From: Pyxicephalus adspersus
Lineage: Eukaryota; Chordata; Amphibia; Anura; Pyxicephalidae
Assembly (NCBI RefSeq): GCF_032062135.1
Contig: NC_092860.1
Location: 61,650,597 to 61,714,596 of the forward strand
DNA length: 64,000 nt
Direction: 5' to 3'
Shown here: positions 58,288-64,000 of the stretch, piece after piece
Layout: each line of letters begins with the position of its first letter
Position numbering within the stretch: the first letter of the stretch is position 1
The notes under the pieces: model-generated
Told to the model about the DNA's origin: nothing
Seen by the model: only the letters and a program-made list of their open reading frames with translations
The model's database searches: none
Position numbers and translations under genes: made by a program

Positions 58288-60896
58288 CAGCAAAGTTTTA
58301 TGGCCACTGGGCCATTTATTTGGTGGGCTGGAGCACACTAGGCCCAACCCGTCCTAATGGCTCCGCCGACCACCAGGGAACGCCCCCTAAAGAAAAATAC
58401 CTCTCCTCCCTATGTATTGTGGAGGAAATTTACCTTCAGGGAGCTTTCCCTATTTACTGCAGCAGCGGAAGTATTAACGCCAGCCGCGGTAAATTACAAA
58501 TAAACAGATTTGACAGATGTCTGATATTGCCACATTGCAGATCGCCCCATGGTGTGTGTATATACACACACAGTCATTAAAGATATCTATAGATGTAGAT
58601 TGTACCTATACAATCAAATAATTGCCTCTCGTCACTTAAAATTGGTGGTAATAAAGTAAACACTCTTTAAACCCTCTTAAGTATACAAACAGAGAGCACT
58701 CCGCAAAGCTGTCCATATCACAAACCGCATGCCTATCTAGCCTTGCATATGGGAACCTCAAATGATCAACCCGCCCACTCTGCTGACCTGGCTAGCTTTG
58801 TAGAATTGCTTCTTAAGCCCGGCTACCGACATGGCTGCAGCTGTTCCACTGTACAACTCAAGAAATTTACTAAAGTGGTTTAAACTCGAGCCGTCCTAAG
58901 ATCCCGACTCAGGAAATTACAAGCGTTCACTTCCGGTAATTGAAAGGAAACACGGGAGGGGGGGGTGCTACTATGTCTATTGAAGAACAACGGCTTGATT
59001 CTACTTTTAATACATTACTGTTTGTATTCCGTCGTTGGATTTACAAGTGACGTGGCAGGGTTGTCTACAAACTGCCCTTAAATTCAGGAAATAATCTAAA
59101 ATGGTATTTAAATAAGTTGATTAAGCTTCTGTTGCAACTTTGATACCAATCAATGCAGGGGTGCAGTCGCAAAAAAAAGAGGACCCATTCAGGACTGTGT
59201 CAATCAAAGGGGAAAACACCTCCCCAGAGTGATGTCATGATACCAGCCCCCAGCCACTCTCCAATCGCAGGTTCAGACCGTGATTGTATCCAGATACACC
59301 CCGCCCACTGCTTGTGTCCTCTGAGATAATCCTACTTTAGGAATGCGTACTGCCAGCTGATTGGGACCTCATTGTATACGCCCAAACAGCTGTTTTTGTT
59401 CTGTCTGCGCTCGCATTTTCTATCTTTTTCGATGGGATTCGGCTTCAGTGTGAGACCCCAGTGGTCTATAGCCCTCGGAGATCAGCTGTGCTGCTCCCCG
59501 CCCACTTTGCACTGTGAAATAATCCTACCCTGCGTACACCAGCAGCATCTGTATGAGATCTGTGGCCATGCTGCTGTCATTACCCCCAATGTATACAGCT
59601 TTATATCTTTCACACTGATTGTTGTACAAACGTAAAATTTTCAGGGTACACAGGGGACTCCGAGAGCTGCTATTAAAATTATTTTAGTCCCCTAAACATA
59701 ACAAGTTGCCAGATATGGGGTCCCAAAAATAAAATCCTAATAACAATCAGGGATCTTTTCTCATTAAAATGGCCCTAAAGTAAAAATAAAAAGATGACAC
59801 CTTTACTTGCACAGATCTGTGACATATGCAGCTGTATTTGTCAGAAAAAAAAATATATGCTCATTGCACATAGGTAAGATCGCCATCTTTCTTTTTTCAT
59901 TGACAGAAAAGTCCCTCCTGTGCATGCCTGTTCTTGAAGCCTCCTAGGATTCATGGTGTGCATATCCCAGGAGGCTCTGCGCTCACATTCAGCCTTTACT
60001 GAATCAGTGGCACTGATGACAGAAGGTCACTAATGACAAAAAAAAATTGTAAAAAGAAAAACAAAACAAAGGGTTATCTACCCTTCTATAAAAAAAAAAA
60101 AAAGTTGTGGTGATTGGCTATTTTAAGATCCCAAATGGAGTTTGCATATTAGGGACCCCCAGAGGCCACTTCCTTGGCATTGAGCATTAATGTACTGCAA
60201 ATTGTCTGTGCACTGTGGTGTCTCAAATATAAATTTGCCCGCTCACCAAAGTTTAAGGTTTGGTTCAGACTGTCCGTGAGGTGGCGCTGCGCTTACCCCT
60301 TCCTCGTGCTATGGAACCCTGCCTAGGGCGAGACGCTCAGTACTACTCACTGCCGCCTGGAGTCAAATCTGCAGACGCTGCAGTGCGAGGGACTGAGCGG
60401 CTGGCGGGTTGCCTGTTACACATAGCTGGGCACTTACCTTCTTTAGAACAAATGCATGTTACCAACTGAAAATGTGGGAGCCAATAGGAAAGACTTTTTG
60501 TCAACAACCCCCCCCAATTACATTTTCATGTCTATCATATCATGCTACACTGTCACACATAGCTAACCCCTTACTCTCTCTATTTCACTGTAACATCTCA
60601 ATGTAGATGGAGCTTTTATTGACACGTGTGAGAACAATCAAATGTGACTAAATCACACTTACCTTCAATCCCACAGAGCAATCTATCCGTTGGGAGGTTT
60701 CTTCCATCGAGTCCCACATTGTCCATATCTGTCTTTGGTCGGGCAGCCATCTTTTCCTCCTCTCTTCTTCCTCCTACGTCACCCGTACCCTATTGATGAA
60801 AGGGCTCCTTCTGCGCGAGCCTGAGATGCTCAGGCATGTGCAGAAGTAGCAGCCAAGAGCCTCCCAGGATGGGTGATGTAGGTATCCCAGGGGGTT
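58281..60896. other. Intron 1 sequence with repeat pieces, no gene
   Basis: 58281-58320 ('ggggtcagcaaagttttatg', 'ccactgggccat') looks like the end of a hAT element. 59610-59760 resembles 37180-37290. 59870-60110 and 60690-60896 belong to the short dispersed repeat also at 24118 and 38166. The rest is unassigned. No SH3GL1 exon 1 was found. Confidence 0.45.
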
Positions 60897-61139
60897 ACAT
60901 AGTAGGTTAGGTTGAAAAAAGACATAACTTTATCAAGTTCAACCACTAGGGAAATAAACATATCCCAGATATAAAACCCTATAAGACATAGTTGGTCCAG
61001 AGAAAGGCAAAAAAAAAACTGGTACAATTTGCTTTAACAGGGGAAAAAAATTCCTTCCTGATTCTATGAAGCAATCAGATTTAAAATCAATAGTCACTGT
61101 TATTTTTACTTTAAAGCCTTAATACAGCTATTCTGTATT

Positions 61140-61423
61140 GAACCCAATACAAAATGATTTGAATTTCCCGCCGCTATGTCCTGGCCTCACCGACGCATGT
61201 ACCAACGCCGTAGATTGACTCTGCACTTCGTGGCTGGAGATCGGAGGAGGCAGACGTGTCCCCAGGACCTGCGGGGACCAGCAGGACACCGGGGGACAGC
61301 GACGGAACAAGGTAAGTGGGTTTTAACCTGCTTTTAGGTACCCCGAGTCTGACTCGGGAGTACCGCTTTTTGCAAGTAAAATCGACCTCGAGTCAGACTC
61401 GGGATTACCGCTAGAAGGGTTAA
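61140..61423. repeat. CpG-rich insert with TTAA-type end inside CR1 copy D
   Basis: It ends at 61419 ('ccgctagaaggg') before TTAA (61420-61423) and includes the inverted pair CCCGAGTCTGACTCGGG (61342-61358) and CGAGTCAGACTCGGG (61389-61403). A matching left terminal repeat is missing and CR1 sequence between 61430 and 61140 equivalents is lost, so the insertion came with a deletion. Confidence 0.55.
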
Positions 61424-61429
61424 TAAAAG

Positions 61430-62342
61430 AAAGTACTTTGCTGGCTTTAGATATTGCAGCTTGGCATTGCATGCTGTTAATAAATCTATGATCTACCAGA
61501 ACCCCCAGATCCTTTTCCATTTTTAACTCCCCCAAATGTATTCCCCCTAGACAGTATGAAGCATGTATGTTGTTAGCCCCCAAGTGCATAACTTTACATT
61601 TATCTATAATAAATGTCATTTGCCACTTGGCTGCCCAGTCAAACAGTACATCCAGGTCTGCTTGCAGATTATAGACATATAATGGACTTAATTCCATTAC
61701 AAAGTTTGGTGTCTGCAAACACAGAAATGGTACTTTTAATCCCAAACTCTATATCTATTATAAAGATGTTAAACAGTAAAGGTCCCTACACTGAACCCTG
61801 GGGTACACCACTAATAACAGACCATTCAGAGTATGAATCATTAATTACAACTCTATCCATTTAGAGATTGAATTTTCCAAACCTATTGACCCTAACTTGA
61901 ATATTAACCGTCTGTGGGTTACAGTGTCAAATGCTTTAGCAAAGTCCAAGTACACTATATAAACTGCTACTCTACTGTCTACCTGTTTACTTCCTCATAA
62001 AAAGAGAGTAAATTTGTTTGACAACTTACGTCTTTCTTGAAGCCATGCTGATTATGACTTATAATAATATTTGCTGACAGGAACTCCTCTATGTGGTTCT
62101 TTATCAAGCTCTCTAGGACCTTTCTAACTATGGACGTTAAACTAACCGGTCTGTAGTTACCTGGTAATGACTTTGCTCCCTTTTTGAAGATTAGGAACCA
62201 CATTGGCCTTACGCCAATCCATCGGTACCTTGCCAGTGATTAAAAAAAAAAAAATTAGAAATAATAGCTTTGAAGACATGTGTATGTAATCCATCGGGTC
62301 CTGGTGCTTTGTCAACATTAATTTTTCCCAACTGTTTCTCAT
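61430..62342 (-). pseudogene. CR1 copy D reverse transcriptase
   Basis: Minus strand: 'TGKVPMDWRKANVVPNLQKG', 'NYRPVSLTSIVRKVLESL' (62205-62090), then 'HGFKKDVSCQTNLLSFYEE'. In another frame follows motif A 'VYLDFAKAFDTVT' (near 61960-61920), a 'GVPQGS'-like block and the FADDTKL region (near 61710). Then come 'LQADLDVLFDWAAKWQMTF', 'CKVMHLGANNIHASYCLGG' and 'EKDLGVLVDHR' (61690-61475). It would copy RNA at a nicked target site. Frameshifts separate the blocks. Confidence 0.88.
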
Positions 62343-62375
62343 AAAAATTCTGAGTTATTGTGACTCATTTGAGCT

Positions 62376-63570
62376 CTACACACTTTGTGTACACAGAGCT
62401 AAAAATAAAGTGTTTAGTAAATCTGCCTTTTCTTTATTGCTAGTTACCAACCCAGCAATATCCTTTAAAGGGCCTACATGCTCAGATCTGACTTTTTTGC
62501 TACTAATATTCTTTAAAAAAAAATGGGGGGTTTGCCTTACTTTCCTTTGCAATCTGTCTTTCATTTTGAAGTTTTGCACATTTTATCTCCTTTTTACTTC
62601 TTTTGTTATGATCTTTATAGTTTTAAAAAGATGAAGGTGATCCTTCATTTTTATATTTTAGGAATGCCCTTTTCTTTTTCCTTATAGCTTTTTAACATCA
62701 GCTGTGAGCCACAGGTTTAAATTTTAGCCATATTTAAACTTATTACCCATTGTAATATCATTTTCAGTGTGCTTTTGTAGAACAGACTTGAAACATTCCT
62801 ATTTCTGTTCAGTGTTCTTTGAGGACAATATTGTCTCCCAGTCCAAGTCACAGAGACCCGCCCTTAATAATTGGAAAATTTGCTCTCTTAAAACTAAATG
62901 TTTTTATCTTTCCTGTTTTTGCTTCCTGTTTACAGCTTACATTAAATGAAATCATATTATGGTCACTGCTACCCAGATTCTCTTTTACATGCACGTTTGT
63001 TATAAACTTTGCATTGTTAGAAAGAACTAGGTCCACCAGAGTATCATTTCTAATTGGGGCTTCTATAAACTGTACCATAGAATTATCTTGTATTAAATTC
63101 ACAAATTTCCTCCCTTTTGATGTTCCTGTATTGCCATTACTCCAGTCAATGTTAGGGTAGTTGAAATTTCCCATGATTAAAACACTTCCACTTTTTTCTG
63201 CTTTTTCTATTTGTGCTAGTATTTGATTTTCTATTTCTTCTTTAGCACCGGGGGGCCTATAGCAGACTCCAATATTTAATGGTGTGTTATTCAACCCCAC
63301 ATTCAACTCCACCAATAATGCCTCAACCCCATTGCTTATTCCATGCACAATTACTTATTTCACATTCACTTTTAGATCACTTCTCACATACAGACAGACA
63401 CCACCACCCTTTCGTTTGACTCTGTCTTTATGAAAGAGAGTATACCCAGAGTATGTGTATACACTCATTAAGGCTTCAACCCCCCCCCCCCTTTTTTTGT
63501 TTGCTAGACTTCTAGCATTGGTGAACAGACTCTTTAAACCATCACTGCTTTTAATATCATTGTTTGCCAA
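62376..63570 (-). pseudogene. CR1 copy D endonuclease and linker
   Basis: Minus strand from 63570: 'SLFTNARSLANKK', then a gap, 'GYTLFHKDRVKRKGGGVCLY' and 'VRSDLKV'. In 62848-63348 come 'LNIGVCYRPPGAKEE', 'LIMGNFNYPNIDW', 'TLVDLVLSN' and the catalytic 'NLGSSDHNMISF'. These are the hallmarks of an apurinic-like endonuclease (GDFN and SDHxxI motifs; the first is GNFN here). A 16-codon gap near the 'GGGVEAL' region (63480) coincides with a C run (about 63481-63490). The linker (62376-62579) reads 'KVRQTPHFFLKNI'. Confidence 0.88.
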
Positions 63571-63579
63571 ATCCTTTTG

Positions 63580-63990
63580 TTTTTAGTACAACTAGTACTG
63601 CACAATCCAATGTTTGTTTGTAACATGGAAGCTCTATATATTTATCCATAACCCTCCCCCCAACTATCCCCAATCCATTCTCCACTAGTGGCTGACCCCT
63701 GACTAACCTTTCTGCCACCTTATTTACCTGTCCCACCCCCCTCTGTCCTAGTTTAAATATCACTCCACCATTCCCCTAAATCTTTCCCCTAGCACAGCAG
63801 ACCCCCTTTCATTTATGTGCAAACCATCTCTGGCATACAGGTTGTACCCCAATGAAAAGTCAGCCCAGTGCTCTATGAACCCAAACCATTCCCTTGTGCA
63901 CCATGACTTAAGCCATGCGTTTAGCTGTCTAAGCTCCCTCTGGTTTTCCTGTGTTGCGCATGGCACAGGCAATATTCCAGAGAACATAAC
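63580..63990 (-). pseudogene. CR1 copy D ORF1 C-terminus (SGNH-type esterase)
   Basis: Minus strand from 63987: 'SGILPVPCATQENQRELRQL', 'NAWLKSWC', then 'FSLGYNLYARDGLHINERGS' and 'AVLGERF'. The DGLHIN block carries the Asp and His of an SGNH hydrolase, and the spacing to 'GS.VLGER' fits the esterase domain known from CR1-type ORF1 proteins. The N-terminal half with the Ser lies beyond the window. After 63760 the reading continues in a shifted frame to 63557 without clear motifs. Confidence 0.75.
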
Positions 63991-64000
63991 CTTGGAGGTC

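Larger units (their letters stand above)
60897..63990 (-). mobile_element. CR1-clade LINE copy D, long, cut by the window end
   Basis: Reading on the minus strand from 63990: end of ORF1 (esterase), ORF2 endonuclease (63570-62850), linker, RT (62340-61430), then 3' tail (61118-60897, 'ggaccaactatgtcttatag'). The tail matches copy A at 27600-27780. About 0.5 kb of RT end is missing at 61430/61140, where a foreign CpG-rich piece sits. The copy is less damaged than A and C. Confidence 0.9.

Noticed and set aside
60660..60760. A possible first exon on the minus strand: ATG context with 'MAARPKTDMDNVGLD' and a GTAAGT donor.
   Set aside because: Its end phase (1) does not fit SH3GL1 exon 2 (phase 0). 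Similar sequence occurs near 24130 and the flanks belong to a dispersed repeat, so a repeat origin is more likely.
61119..61423. A complete TTAA-to-TTAA piggyBac element.
   Set aside because: The left TTAA belongs to CR1 sequence that is also present in copy A near 27557, so only the right end can be a real element end.

Overview
This window looks like vertebrate nuclear DNA, most likely from an amphibian and probably a frog. It has spliced coding exons with GT-AG borders, long introns and AT-rich non-coding sequence. It also carries a dense, nested load of L1, CR1, L2-tail, Penelope-like, hAT, Tc1, Helitron and short inverted-repeat elements. The species assignment is inference from this mix. 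There are no operons, rRNA, tRNA or CRISPR arrays that I can support.

One host gene is visible, on the minus strand: SH3GL1 (endophilin-A2). Three consecutive N-BAR exons are present at 52310-52378, 41954-42026 and 35461-35604, with intact reading frame, matching splice phases and consensus splice sites. Exon 1 was not found and should lie to the right of the window. Exon 5 was not found to the left of 35461. Everything at 1-35460 is therefore probably intron 4 (over 35 kb) and everything from 52379 on is probably intron 1 (over 11 kb).

Layout. At 1-2062 there is an L2-type LINE tail and a 1.9-kb foldback. At 3.1-4.4 kb there is an L1 reverse transcriptase relic. At 5.65-21.36 kb there is a very large imperfect inverted repeat. 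Its spacer holds a Penelope-like element with reverse transcriptase and a GIY-YIG endonuclease. Its right arm is split by a 4.7-kb hAT transposon and a Harbinger-type MITE, and its left arm by a Penelope fragment and another MITE. At 21.8-28.3 kb there is an L1 ORF1 relic, a Tc1 copy and a rearranged CR1. That CR1 is interrupted by a 1.68-kb element with CACTGGGGAACA terminal inverted repeats carrying a broken gene of a family I cannot name. At 28.56-31.2 kb there is an internally deleted L1 with a 16-bp target duplication. At 31.4-34.8 kb there are CR1 pieces and a GTF2IRD2-type hAT relic. At 42.7-48.9 kb, inside SH3GL1 intron 2, there is a 6.1-kb L1 with a 10-bp target duplication and a nested candidate solo LTR. 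At 53.7-58.3 kb, inside intron 1, there are an L2 tail, two Helitron copies with a monomer array, and MITEs. At 60.9-64.0 kb there is a long minus-strand CR1 that includes the end of its esterase-type ORF1.

Every mobile-element reading frame seen here is broken, so none is expected to be active by itself. The most unusual items are the CACTGGGG-ended element, the Penelope-centred giant foldback with its repeated hammerhead-like hairpins, and the CR1 copy whose missing internal segment lies downstream of its own 3' tail.
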